DNA of 33,594 nucleotides from Polyangiaceae bacterium (GCA_027009115.1 JALVDI010000229.1:1-33594), one strand, 5' to 3'; positions 1-11,616 are shown, numbered from the stretch's first letter. A program made the numbers and translations. The notes: generated by a model not told the origin, from the sequence alone.

Positions 1-873
1 GTAGGGTCCGAAGTGTCGCCCGTAGTGGGCCAAGCCCGCGAGAGTGAGCGCCTCGTGGGTCTCCGCTGCGCTGCCGAAGCCCGGTGGGTAAAGGAGCCGC
101 ACCCGCACCTCGCTGCCGTCCGGGCGGCGGTGGGTGGACCACCGCTCCCGCAGCCAGGGGGCCGTGACGAAGACCGTGTCGTGGACCTGCGCTGCGATGA
201 AGCGCCGTATCGTGCGCTCCCCTTCCTGGCGCTCGGCGGCGAGGGTGCCGGTGGCGCCGACGACCCAGCCACGAGGCGTGTCGACGGTGAGCTCGTAGCG
301 CGCGAAGTCGGCGTAGAACTCGCCCTGGCCGTGGTACGGGAAGCTCGCCCAGGTGCCGTTCGCTTCGAGACGTGCCAGCTTGGGGAACCACTGGGCGACG
401 ACGTGAAAGTCGCGGTGGTAGCCGCTGCGGGCGAAGACCGGTGGGAGCTGGGCGGTCCAGCGCATCGCGAGCTCGATCCGCTCACCGGGAACCACGGGCC
501 GGGGGAGGGGGACTCGTAGCTGCGTGCGGTCGCCGGGGACGAGCTCGCGGACGGCGGCTGCGAGGAGGTCCCGCCCGTCGAGGGTGAGCGCCTCGATGTC
601 GATGGCGCCCCGGCCCCGGAAACGCACGCCGCGCAGTCTCCCACCAGACTCGCGCATGAAGACTGTGCCTTGGTCGCGAAAGGCGTTGAGGTAGAGATGG
701 AAGAGGAGCTCGCGCTGGGGTCGCTCGCTCGTGTTGGTCCAGACGATGTGGCCTTCGCCGGTGACGCGGTGGGCCCGAGGGTCGAACCGCGCGCGCAGCT
801 CGTAGGTGTGGCTGGGTTCGGCGCGGGCCGCGCTCACGGCCGTCACGAACGACAAGGCGATGGCGAGACGCAC
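1..873 (-). CDS. M1-family aminopeptidase-like secreted protein, N-terminal part (runs off left edge)
   Basis: Open minus frame missing from the ORF track because it is truncated. Translation from GTG at 873: VRLAIALSFVTAVSAARAEPSHTYELRARFDPRAHRVTGEGHIVWTNTSERPQRELLFHLYLNAFRDQGTVF..., i.e. a signal peptide plus the M1 N-terminal beta-domain pattern (TNTS..P..L.FHLYLNAF). Confidence 0.8.
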   Translation of the reverse strand, partial: MRLAIALSFVTAVSAARAEPSHTYELRARFDPRAHRVTGEGHIVWTNTSERPQRELLFHLYLNAFRDQGTVFMRESGGRLRGVRFRGRGAIDIEALTLDGRDLLAAAVRELVPGDRTQLRVPLPRPVVPGERIELAMRWTAQLPPVFARSGYHRDFHVVAQWFPKLARLEANGTWASFPYHGQGEFYADFARYELTVDTPRGWVVGATGTLAAERQEGERTIRRFIAAQVHDTVFVTAPWLRERWSTHRRPDGSEVRVRLLYPPGFGSAAETHEALTLAGLAHYGRHFGPY

Positions 874-923
874 CGCGCGACGATAGCAGCCTGCCTCCCG
901 GCGGACCCTTGTCGGCAACGCCC

Positions 924-939
924 GCCTCGCCTGCGAGGC
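924..939. repeat. Inverted repeat GCCTCGC-CT-GCGAGGC upstream of tsaE
   Basis: Perfect 7-bp arms ending 11 bp before the tsaE ATG (951). Confidence 0.6.
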
Positions 940-950
940 CCTGGCGGCGC

Positions 951-1424
951 ATGCTCGCTCCCGTGGAGATCGAACTGGCGAACGAAGGGGCGACCCGGCG
1001 CCTGGGGCGCGTGCTCTGCGAGGTGCTCCGACCGGGGGATCTCTTGATGCTCGAAGGAGACCTCGGAGCGGGCAAGACCTTCCTCGTGCGGGCCATGGCG
1101 CGCGCCCTCGGCGTGCCCGAGGAGGTCCCCGTGACGAGCCCAACCTTCGCGCTGCTGCACGACTACCCGGACGCTCGCCCGCCGTTGGTGCATGCCGACC
1201 TCTACCGCCTTGGCGATCCGGACGAGCTCTTCGAGCTCGGGCTGATGGAGCGGATCGGTGGCGCCGCGATCGTCGCCGTCGAGTGGGGCGAGCGCTTCGA
1301 AGAGGTGCTCGGGGCGCCCGCTCTTCGTCTCCGCTTGGCGCTCGTGGGGGAGGCTGCGCGTCGCGCGCGGGTCGAAGGCGCACCGCTGCGGATCGCCGCC
1401 CTTGCGACGCTGTGGGGGCAGTGA
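951..1424 (+). CDS. tsaE: tRNA threonylcarbamoyladenosine biosynthesis ATPase TsaE
   Basis: Walker [20 protein letters not shown], then [11 protein letters not shown] and [18 protein letters not shown], typical of TsaE. ATG at 951 preferred over the TTG at 909. Confidence 0.93.
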   Translation: MLAPVEIELANEGATRRLGRVLCEVLRPGDLLMLEGDLGAGKTFLVRAMARALGVPEEVPVTSPTFALLHDYPDARPPLVHADLYRLGDPDELFELGLMERIGGAAIVAVEWGERFEEVLGAPALRLRLALVGEAARRARVEGAPLRIAALATLWGQ

Positions 1425-1433
1425 TAGGACCGC

Positions 1434-1453
1434 CCGGGTCCGCGAAGACCCGG
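1434..1453. repeat. Hairpin CCGGGTC-CGCGAA-GACCCGG in the tsaE-carB gap
   Basis: Perfect 7-bp arms, 6-nt loop, ending 8 nt before the carB ATG. Confidence 0.7.
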
Positions 1454-1461
1454 CTACCGCC

Positions 1462-4782
<3,321 letters not shown>

Positions 4783-4835
4783 GCGCTCGGGATGCTTGGT
4801 CCCGGCGGCCAGGGGTGCTAGGACTCCCGGCGGTC

Positions 4836-5306
4836 ATGGAGCGAGTACCGATCACACCGAAGGGTTTTCAGGCCCTCAAAGACGAGCTGGCGCGGCTGAA
4901 GGCCGAGATGCCCAAGATCTCCCAGGAGATCGGTGTCGCCAGGGACCACGGCGACATCAAAGAGAACGCCGAGTATCATGCCGCCAAGGAAAAGCAGGGG
5001 CTGACGGCGGCGCGCATCGCGGAGCTCGAGGACCGGATCGCGCGCGCTCAGGTCATCGACCCTTCGGAGCTGTCCGGAGACCGGGTGAAGTTCGGCGCGA
5101 CGGTGGAGCTCGAAGAGATCGAGTCGGGCAAGGTCGTCGTTTATCAGATCGTCGGTGCCGACGAAGCCGATATCAAGCAGGGGACCATCAGCGTGACCTC
5201 TCCGGTGGCGCGCGCGCTCATCGGGCGCGAAGTGGGCGACGAGGTAAAAGTCAAGGCGCCGGGGGGCATCCGCGCGTACGAGATCATCGACGTGCGCTGG
5301 GAGTGA
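4836..5306 (+). CDS. greA: Transcription elongation factor GreA
   Basis: MERVPITPKGFQALKDELARLKAE...ARDHGDIKENAEYHAAKEKQ...; coiled-coil and C-terminal domain intact. Confidence 0.97.
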   Translation: MERVPITPKGFQALKDELARLKAEMPKISQEIGVARDHGDIKENAEYHAAKEKQGLTAARIAELEDRIARAQVIDPSELSGDRVKFGATVELEEIESGKVVVYQIVGADEADIKQGTISVTSPVARALIGREVGDEVKVKAPGGIRAYEIIDVRWE

Positions 5307-5321
5307 CGGCGCGGCGAGGTC

Positions 5322-8273
5322 GTGGTGAAACCCCCGCCGGAGCGGGAGCGATTGGACTGGCGCCGACCCCTCTTGGCAGGGCTCGGCCTGGCGGGACTGC
5401 TCGCCAGCCTCGTGTCGGTTCGGAGTTGGTCGCTCTTCCTCACGTCCGACGAACGCTGGCGCTATGTCTTCGCGGTCGTCGGCGCCGGGGTCGCCGCGTC
5501 CGTCGTGCTCTGGTCGTTGAGCTGGGGTCTCGGCCGGCTCGCGGCTCGAGGACGGGACCCGGAGCGGGCCTTTGGTCGGGTCCTCGGCATGGTCGTTGGG
5601 GCCGTGGCGGCCGCGATCGGGTGGAGCCTCACGGAAGGCCGACGGGTCCGCGACGCCCCCTGGCGTGAGGCCGCCGTCCTCGCGGGCGCGGTGGTCGTTG
5701 CCCTCGTCGCTCAGGGGCTGGCCCGGTGGCTGCGCGCGACGCCCCCACGCCGCTCCCTCGCGGCGCTCGCGGTGACGCTCGCCGTGGTTGCCTTCGTTGC
5801 CGACGCGACGGTGCTGCCGCGCCTCTACCCGGCCCTGCACTGGGCACTCGCGCTCTTCGGGGTCACCGCCGCCAACATCGCGGCTTGGCGCCTGCCCCTA
5901 CGGCCCACGCGGCGGCCGCGGCTCTGGGCGGCGCCGGCGCTTCTCCTGGCGGCGAGCGCGGCCTGGGCTTTGCCGCGCCTGGCCGCACACCCCAACGCGC
6001 GCTTCGTGGCCCTCGAGGGGGCGCCCCTCGTCGGCAAGCTCCTGCCGCGCCTCGCGCCACCGCCGCCAGAGCCGCCGCCGCCCTCGATCGAGCTGGGGCT
6101 CGTGGAGGCCGCGGAGGGGCTGGAGCTAGGCGACGCCGACGTGCTGCTCATCACCATCGACGCCCTCCGCGCCGACCGTCTCGCGGCCTACGGGGGGCAT
6201 GGTCTCACCCCCGAGCTCGACGCCCTCGCTCGCGAGTCCCGGGTCTTCCTGCGCGCCTACACGCCGACGCCGCACACGAGCTACGCCCTCACGAGCCTGT
6301 TGACGGGCAAGTACCTCCGACCGGTCCTCGAGCTCCCCGGCGCCACGAGCGAGCACCCGGCGCTGCCCGAGCTGCTGCGTCGCTTCGGTTATCGGACCGC
6401 CGCGTTCTATCCCCCGGCGATCTTTTTCGTGGACGCCCATCGCTTCCGGGAGCTGGCGGCGGCGGGCTTTGGCTTCGAGTACCGCAAGGTCATGTTCGCC
6501 CCGGCGGCGGCGCGCGTCCCGCAGCTCGATCGTTACCTGGGGGAGGTCGACGAGGGGCACCCGGTGTTCGCCTGGGTCCACCTTTTCGAGCCCCATGAGC
6601 CCTACGACCCTCCCGCCGAGTTCCGCCGAGGCGAAGGTCGCGTCGAGCGCTACGACGGCGAAGTGGCCGCAGCGGACGCCGCGGTCGGTGAACTGGTGCG
6701 GGTGTTTCGCCGCCATCGACCGGGCGGCACGGTGATCGTCACGGCGGACCACGGCGAGGAGCTCGGGGACCACGGCGGCTGGTATCATGGGACGACGCTC
6801 TACGACGAGCAGGTGCGGGTGCCGTTGATCTGGTCTTCGCCGGGTGTGGTGCCGGCAGGGACGACCGACGCGCCGGTCGAGTTGGTGGACCTGGCGACCA
6901 CCTTGCTCGCCGCCCTCGGCGTGCCGCGCGACGCACGGATGCGAGGCGACGACCTCGGCGCGCTGCTGCGGGAAGCAGGCGGCGTGCGCCCCGAGTACGC
7001 CTTCGCCGAGGTCGAGCGTGAGCGGATGGCGTGCGACGGGCGCTTCAAAGCCATCTGTGGCGAGCTCGGCTGCCGTCTCTACGACCTGGCGCGCGACCCC
7101 GGCGAGGTGCGCAACCTCGCGGCCGCCGAGCCCGCACGTCTGCGGCGGCTTCAGGGCGCGATCGCGGCGTTCGTCGCCTCGATTCCACAGGCGGAGGCGA
7201 TGCAGGTCGGGCGCGGGGCGTGGCCCGAGGCGTTGGCGCGCGCGGGGCTGGGCGATGCCTCGGCGGCGCCGGAGCTCCTTCCGTTGCTCGGGGACGAGCG
7301 CGCCGAGGTGCGGGCGGCGGCGGCGAGGGCCCTCGGCGAGCTTGGGTACGGCGCGGCACGGCCGACCTTGGCGCGGCTGCGGACGGCCGACCCCGACGCC
7401 CAGGTGCGCGCCGAGGCGGCGATCGCGGGGCTCCTGCTCGGCGACGAGGAGGCCCGCGGCCCGGTCGCCGCCCTCCTCGGGGAAAGCGGGGAGCGCCGCG
7501 AGCGGGCGGCCCTGGCCCTCGGGGACGCCGGCGACCGACGCGCCGTGGATGTCCTTCGGGCGCTCGTGGAGGACACGGCGGCCGAGGAGTCGCGGCGGAC
7601 CGCGGCGGTGGCGGCGCTCGGTCGGCTGAGGGCGGGGGAAGACGCGCTGCTCGGAGCCCTCGCGGAGGTTCGCCTTCGGCCGCACGTCGTCGCCGCCCTC
7701 GCGCGCTTCGGATCGCGCCGGGCCGCCGACGCCATCGCCCAGGCCATGGCCACCGAGCGCTACCTTCCGGCTCGGGCTGCCGAGGCGCGGGCGCTCTTTG
7801 CGTTGGGGGACCGCCGCGCCCTGGGCCTCACCCGGCGCTTCCTGGGGGTCGATACGCCGTTTCCGGGGGCCGTCGCGCTGCTGCTGGAGCACGGCGAGCT
7901 CGACCGCCCGAGCGAGTGGGGGGCGCGCCTGAGCGACCCGGCCGTTCGCCGCGGGCAGTGGCGCTGCCAGGGGGACGCCTGCGTGCCCCTGAGCGACGCG
8001 GCGGTGAGGCTCCCGGGGCGCTGGCGGGAGCCGAGGCGCGCGGTCTTCCTCGTGGCCGGCGACGGCACCCTCGTCGTGGATGGCGTGCGCCACTCGGTGC
8101 GGGACGGGGGGCAGGTCGCGCTCACCGCGGAGCAGCCGCGGTGGTCGATCGGAGGGGACGCAGGGGTCGTCGCGGTGGCCACGGCCCCGCTTCAGTCGGA
8201 GATCCCGCCTCCGGCCCCCGAGCCCTGGGAGCCCGAAGACGAGGCCCCGGAGGCGATCCAGCCCTTGCGGTAG
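5322..8273 (+). CDS. Membrane-anchored sulfatase-like (alkaline phosphatase superfamily) protein with C-terminal HEAT-like repeats
   Basis: Several N-terminal hydrophobic segments; DVLLITIDALRADRLAAYGGHGLTPELDALA, TPHTSYALTSLLTGKY, VIVTADHGEELGDHGGWYHGTTLYDEQVRVPLIW; then HEAT-like units (ELLPLLGDERAEVRAAAARALGELG...). Confidence 0.9.
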   Translation: MVKPPPERERLDWRRPLLAGLGLAGLLASLVSVRSWSLFLTSDERWRYVFAVVGAGVAASVVLWSLSWGLGRLAARGRDPERAFGRVLGMVVGAVAAAIGWSLTEGRRVRDAPWREAAVLAGAVVVALVAQGLARWLRATPPRRSLAALAVTLAVVAFVADATVLPRLYPALHWALALFGVTAANIAAWRLPLRPTRRPRLWAAPALLLAASAAWALPRLAAHPNARFVALEGAPLVGKLLPRLAPPPPEPPPPSIELGLVEAAEGLELGDADVLLITIDALRADRLAAYGGHGLTPELDALARESRVFLRAYTPTPHTSYALTSLLTGKYLRPVLELPGATSEHPALPELLRRFGYRTAAFYPPAIFFVDAHRFRELAAAGFGFEYRKVMFAPAAARVPQLDRYLGEVDEGHPVFAWVHLFEPHEPYDPPAEFRRGEGRVERYDGEVAAADAAVGELVRVFRRHRPGGTVIVTADHGEELGDHGGWYHGTTLYDEQVRVPLIWSSPGVVPAGTTDAPVELVDLATTLLAALGVPRDARMRGDDLGALLREAGGVRPEYAFAEVERERMACDGRFKAICGELGCRLYDLARDPGEVRNLAAAEPARLRRLQGAIAAFVASIPQAEAMQVGRGAWPEALARAGLGDASAAPELLPLLGDERAEVRAAAARALGELGYGAARPTLARLRTADPDAQVRAEAAIAGLLLGDEEARGPVAALLGESGERRERAALALGDAGDRRAVDVLRALVEDTAAEESRRTAAVAALGRLRAGEDALLGALAEVRLRPHVVAALARFGSRRAADAIAQAMATERYLPARAAEARALFALGDRRALGLTRRFLGVDTPFPGAVALLLEHGELDRPSEWGARLSDPAVRRGQWRCQGDACVPLSDAAVRLPGRWREPRRAVFLVAGDGTLVVDGVRHSVRDGGQVALTAEQPRWSIGGDAGVVAVATAPLQSEIPPPAPEPWEPEDEAPEAIQPLR

Positions 8274-9316
8274 GCTTCGAGCAGGGCGAGGGCCGCCTCC
8301 GCGGGGAGGCCGAGGAAGGCCTCGTCGTAGCGGATGGGCGGGTTGTTCTCGCGCTCGATGACCAGGCGCCGCACCGGGTGGCGGCCTTCCAGGATGCTCC
8401 AGCCCCGTTGGGTGTCGATGGTCAGGCGCGGGATCTTTGGCCAGCTCGCTCGGAGGATCCCCTCGCGGGTGCGCATGAGCACCTCCGCAGGGGTCAGGAC
8501 CATCGCCAAGCCCTTGCGCGGTGCGACCTGGCGGCGGGTCAGCAGCAGCCACCCGAGGGGCACGAGCAGACAGGCAGCCAGGCCTGCAGCCGGCAGCAGG
8601 CCGAGGCTCACGCCCTCGGGGAGGCGGCGCGACGCCTCGAAGAAGACGACGCCGAAGAGGAGAGCGGCGTAGGGGCCTCTGCGCAGCCAGCCCCACCCGT
8701 GGGGGAGGAGCGCGCAGCCGGGCGGGAGGAGGCCGCCCGTTGCGTCGTCGTACACCTTGCTGGCGAGGCGAGCGGGGCGCGGGAAGCTCGTGCGGCGCGG
8801 CGGGGGCGCGCCTCGCCAGCGCATCAGCCGTTCGGCCAGCACGCCGGGCGACTCGTCGAAGACCGGCGGGAGTCGGAGCACCGCCTTCCCCGCCCGGGGC
8901 TCGACGATCAAGTAGAGGTCGGCGTACCTTCGACCCTGTCGCCGTCCCCAGTCGCCGGGTTCGACCACATCGAGGAGCTCTCCTCGCGCGACGTGCTCGG
9001 TACCCGTCGGGGACTGCCAGCGCAACTCCTCCGCGCCGAGCGTCAGCCGATGGCGCGGCGCCTGGAACCACACCCGCAGCCGCCGGGCCAGCTCCAGCAC
9101 CGCGAGCAGGCACCGGAGGCTGAGGGTGATCGCCACCAGGCGGAGCGCCATCGCCGGCGGGTCGACAGGAGAGACGACGCTCGCCTCTCGCCACAGAGCG
9201 GCGCCCCAAGACAGGCCCGCCCCGAGGAGGAGCAGCATCGCTCCGGCGCCGCGGCGGTCGAGCACCGGCGGCCGGTGCCCTGTCAGGATCTCCCCGTCGT
9301 TGGGTGCTTCCCTCAC
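8192..9316 (-). CDS. Hypothetical membrane protein with apparent duplicated 2TM plus PH-like unit
   Basis: From GTG 9316: VREAPNDGEILTGHRPPVL...; two hydrophobic blocks, each followed by a similar hydrophilic beta-rich segment. 4-bp overlap with the upstream lipoprotein gene. Confidence 0.75.
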   Translation of the reverse strand: MREAPNDGEILTGHRPPVLDRRGAGAMLLLLGAGLSWGAALWREASVVSPVDPPAMALRLVAITLSLRCLLAVLELARRLRVWFQAPRHRLTLGAEELRWQSPTGTEHVARGELLDVVEPGDWGRRQGRRYADLYLIVEPRAGKAVLRLPPVFDESPGVLAERLMRWRGAPPPRRTSFPRPARLASKVYDDATGGLLPPGCALLPHGWGWLRRGPYAALLFGVVFFEASRRLPEGVSLGLLPAAGLAACLLVPLGWLLLTRRQVAPRKGLAMVLTPAEVLMRTREGILRASWPKIPRLTIDTQRGWSILEGRHPVRRLVIERENNPPIRYDEAFLGLPAEAALALLEAYRKGWIASGASSSGSQGSGAGGGISD

Positions 9317-9627
9317 GGGCAGCCGCAGCGGGTGGAGGCGGCGCGGTATCGCTCGCAGCGCTCGCGGGCGGCGCGGCAGCGCAGGTCTGCGTCCCGGTCC
9401 GTCACCTCGGCGGCGATGGCGCAGATCGCGTCGGCCGCGGCGCAGCCTTCGGCGGCGGCGGCGCAGGGCTCGGGGCAGCTCCCTTCGAGGGCGGCCGTGC
9501 GCACCTGATCGAGGGTGGCTTCGTGGCGCTGAATGGCGTGGAAGTCGTCGTGGGTCGCCGGGCGGGGGGCGTTCGCGCCGCAAGCCACGAGCGCCGTCGT
9601 CCACAGCAGCCGCGAGAGTACGCCCAT
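9313..9627 (-). CDS. Small cysteine-rich lipoprotein
   Basis: MGVLSRLLWTTALVACGANAPRP (lipobox-like LVAC) and a Cys-rich C-terminus (CPEPCAAAAEGCAAADAIC...CRAARERCERYRAASTRCGC). Confidence 0.7.
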   Translation of the reverse strand: MGVLSRLLWTTALVACGANAPRPATHDDFHAIQRHEATLDQVRTAALEGSCPEPCAAAAEGCAAADAICAIAAEVTDRDADLRCRAARERCERYRAASTRCGCP

Positions 9628-9681
9628 CGGCCGAGGGCTACCGGAACGCGCAGGCCAGAGCAAGGGGGCCCGGCGGCAGCA

Positions 9682-9710
9682 TTGACCCTTCGGTGAGGAC
9701 GGCGTAGTTG
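9682..9710 (+). promoter_or_regulatory. Candidate sigma70-type promoter for the mglA-like gene
   Basis: TTGACC-N17-TAGTTG, -10-like hexamer 12 nt upstream of ATG 9723. Confidence 0.45.
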
Positions 9711-9722
9711 TGGTCCTCAGCG

Positions 9723-10445
9723 ATGCCGCTCGTCAACCACGCTCGCCGGGAGCTGCACGTGAAGATCGTGTACTACGGCCCCGGTCTCGGCGGGAAGACC
9801 ACCAACCTCGAGCACATCCATCGCCACAGCGCTCCGGAACGCCGGGGCAAGCTCATCTCGCTGATGGGCGAGTCGGAGCGCACGCTCTTTTTCGATCTCT
9901 TGCCCGTTGAGCTCGGTCAGCTCCGCGGCTACACGGTGCGGCTGCATCTGTGCACGGTGCCCGGCCAGATCGCCCGGGACGCGACGCGCCGGCTCGTGCT
10001 TCGCCACGCCGACGGGGTGGTCTTCGTGGTCGACAGTCAGCAAGGTCGCATGGAGGCCAATGTCCAGGCGATCCGCAATCTCGCCGACAACCTTCGGCGG
10101 CAGGGCGACGATCCCGATCGTATCCCCCTCGTGGTGCAGTACAACAAGCGCGACCTCCCGGGAGCCGTCGACGTGGACACGCTCCGAGAGGAGCTGGGCG
10201 TGCCCGACGACGTCCCGCAGGTCGAAGCCTCCGCGCTCGAGGGCTGGGGCGTCTTCGAGACCCTCAAGCACATCACCAAGGCCTGCCTCAAGCTCGTCGG
10301 CGATCCGGCGACCATGCCCGAGGGGCGATCGCCGAGCATTCTTCCAGGCCGGCGCGCGAGCATGTACCGCGCCGCAGAGGAGGAGGCCTCCGTCGAGGTG
10401 GTCGTACCCAAGGCGCCGCTCCTGCCGTCCTTCGACGACGATTGA
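9723..10445 (+). CDS. MglA-like small Ras-like GTPase
   Basis: MPLVNHARRELHVKIVYYGPGLGGKTTNLEHIH...LPVELGQLRGYTVRLHLCTVPGQ...VVFVVDSQ...VQYNKRDLP; about 50-residue C-terminal extension. Confidence 0.92.
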   Translation: MPLVNHARRELHVKIVYYGPGLGGKTTNLEHIHRHSAPERRGKLISLMGESERTLFFDLLPVELGQLRGYTVRLHLCTVPGQIARDATRRLVLRHADGVVFVVDSQQGRMEANVQAIRNLADNLRRQGDDPDRIPLVVQYNKRDLPGAVDVDTLREELGVPDDVPQVEASALEGWGVFETLKHITKACLKLVGDPATMPEGRSPSILPGRRASMYRAAEEEASVEVVVPKAPLLPSFDDD

Positions 10446-10450
10446 CGCCG

Positions 10451-11602
10451 ATGAACCGAGAGGTTTCGAGTCCGCACCGGGAGGTCCGTCGGATCGCCCG
10501 CGAGGGAGAGGGCGTGCGGATGGTGCAGCGTCCGCTTGCGGCGGCGCACGGTGCCTTGGGCTGGGACTTCCCCGAAGCCGGACTCGAAGCGTCAGGGCGC
10601 TCCCTCGGCGTGTGGCGCAGGCGCGGTGACGGGGTGCGCGAGGACGTCGTGCTCGTCGAGGGGCCCACCGAGGGGGGGCAGATCGTCTCCCTCGACGAGC
10701 TGGCGTCGCAGTGGAGGACCGGGGCCGCGGTCTTCGCCCCCTGGGTGCCCTCGCTGCTCTTCCAGCGGCCGAGCTTTGGGGTCGACGCCTGGGAGGTGGC
10801 CCCGGCGATCCGGCTGCTGCCACTGCGAACGCCGACGCTCCCTCCGGCGACGCACACCAACGCCTTCTTGGTGGGCGACGGCCCTTGCGTGCTCGTCGAG
10901 CCGGCGCCGAGCGATGCATCCGAGCAGGCGGTCCTGCGTCGCTGGCTCGAAGGTGCCCGCGCCGAAGGTCTGGAGATCGTCGCCCTCGTGCCGACGCATC
11001 ATCATCGCGACCACATCGGCGCTCTGGGGCTCGGCGAGGCCCTCGGTCTGCCGATCTGGGCCCACCGGGAGACGGCTTCGCGGATCGATGCGCCTGTGCA
11101 GCGCTGCCTCGACGCGGGCGACACCCTGGAGCTCGGATCGATCCGTCTCGAGGTGCTGCACACCCCCGGGCACGCTCCCGGTCACCTTTGCTTCTTCGAG
11201 CCCGGCTCCCGCACGGCCCTGGTGGGGGACATGGTCGCGGGGGTGGGCACGATCCTCGTCGAACCTGGCGACGGCGATATGAGGCGCTACCTCGACTCGC
11301 TCCGGGAGCTCCGGGGGCTTGGGGCGCGCAAGCTCCTGCCGGCCCATGGTGGCGTGATCGCCGACCCGCCCGCCTGCCTCGATCGCTACCTGGCGCACCG
11401 GGCGATGCGCGAGCAGAGGGTTCTCGGGGCCCTCACGAGCGCTGGCGCCACCCTCGACGAGCTGTTGCCGCACGTCTACGACGACGTGCCGAGGGCGCTC
11501 TGGCCCCTCGCGGCCGCCTCTCTCCGGGCGCACCTCGACAAGCTCGTGGCGGAGGGCCGGGCGCTCCTCGACGGGGCACGATGGCGCGCCCCGGATCGCT
11601 GA
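10451..11602 (+). CDS. MBL-fold metallohydrolase (LACTB2-like) with extra N-terminal region
   Basis: THHHRDHIGALGLGEALG, LEVLHTPGHAPGHLCFF, LVGDMVAG, LLPAHGG; C-terminal helical segment resembles the LACTB2 winged helix. Starts 5 nt after the GTPase stop. Confidence 0.88.
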   Translation: MNREVSSPHREVRRIAREGEGVRMVQRPLAAAHGALGWDFPEAGLEASGRSLGVWRRRGDGVREDVVLVEGPTEGGQIVSLDELASQWRTGAAVFAPWVPSLLFQRPSFGVDAWEVAPAIRLLPLRTPTLPPATHTNAFLVGDGPCVLVEPAPSDASEQAVLRRWLEGARAEGLEIVALVPTHHHRDHIGALGLGEALGLPIWAHRETASRIDAPVQRCLDAGDTLELGSIRLEVLHTPGHAPGHLCFFEPGSRTALVGDMVAGVGTILVEPGDGDMRRYLDSLRELRGLGARKLLPAHGGVIADPPACLDRYLAHRAMREQRVLGALTSAGATLDELLPHVYDDVPRALWPLAAASLRAHLDKLVAEGRALLDGARWRAPDR

Positions 11603-11616
11603 GGTTCTCGATGTTC

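Noticed and set aside
4783-4835. tRNA-like GC-rich gap between carB and greA
   Set aside because: Only 53 bp, too short for a tRNA; contains just a repeated CCCGGCGG.
6126-9209. 1027-aa minus ORF antisense to the sulfatase-like gene
   Set aside because: Arg/Pro/Gly-rich composition with no domain; the opposite strand has strong sulfatase and HEAT motifs.
7031-9508. 825-aa plus ORF overlapping the sulfatase-like gene in another frame
   Set aside because: Out-of-frame Arg/Gly/Ala-rich translation running through both a plus gene and a minus gene.
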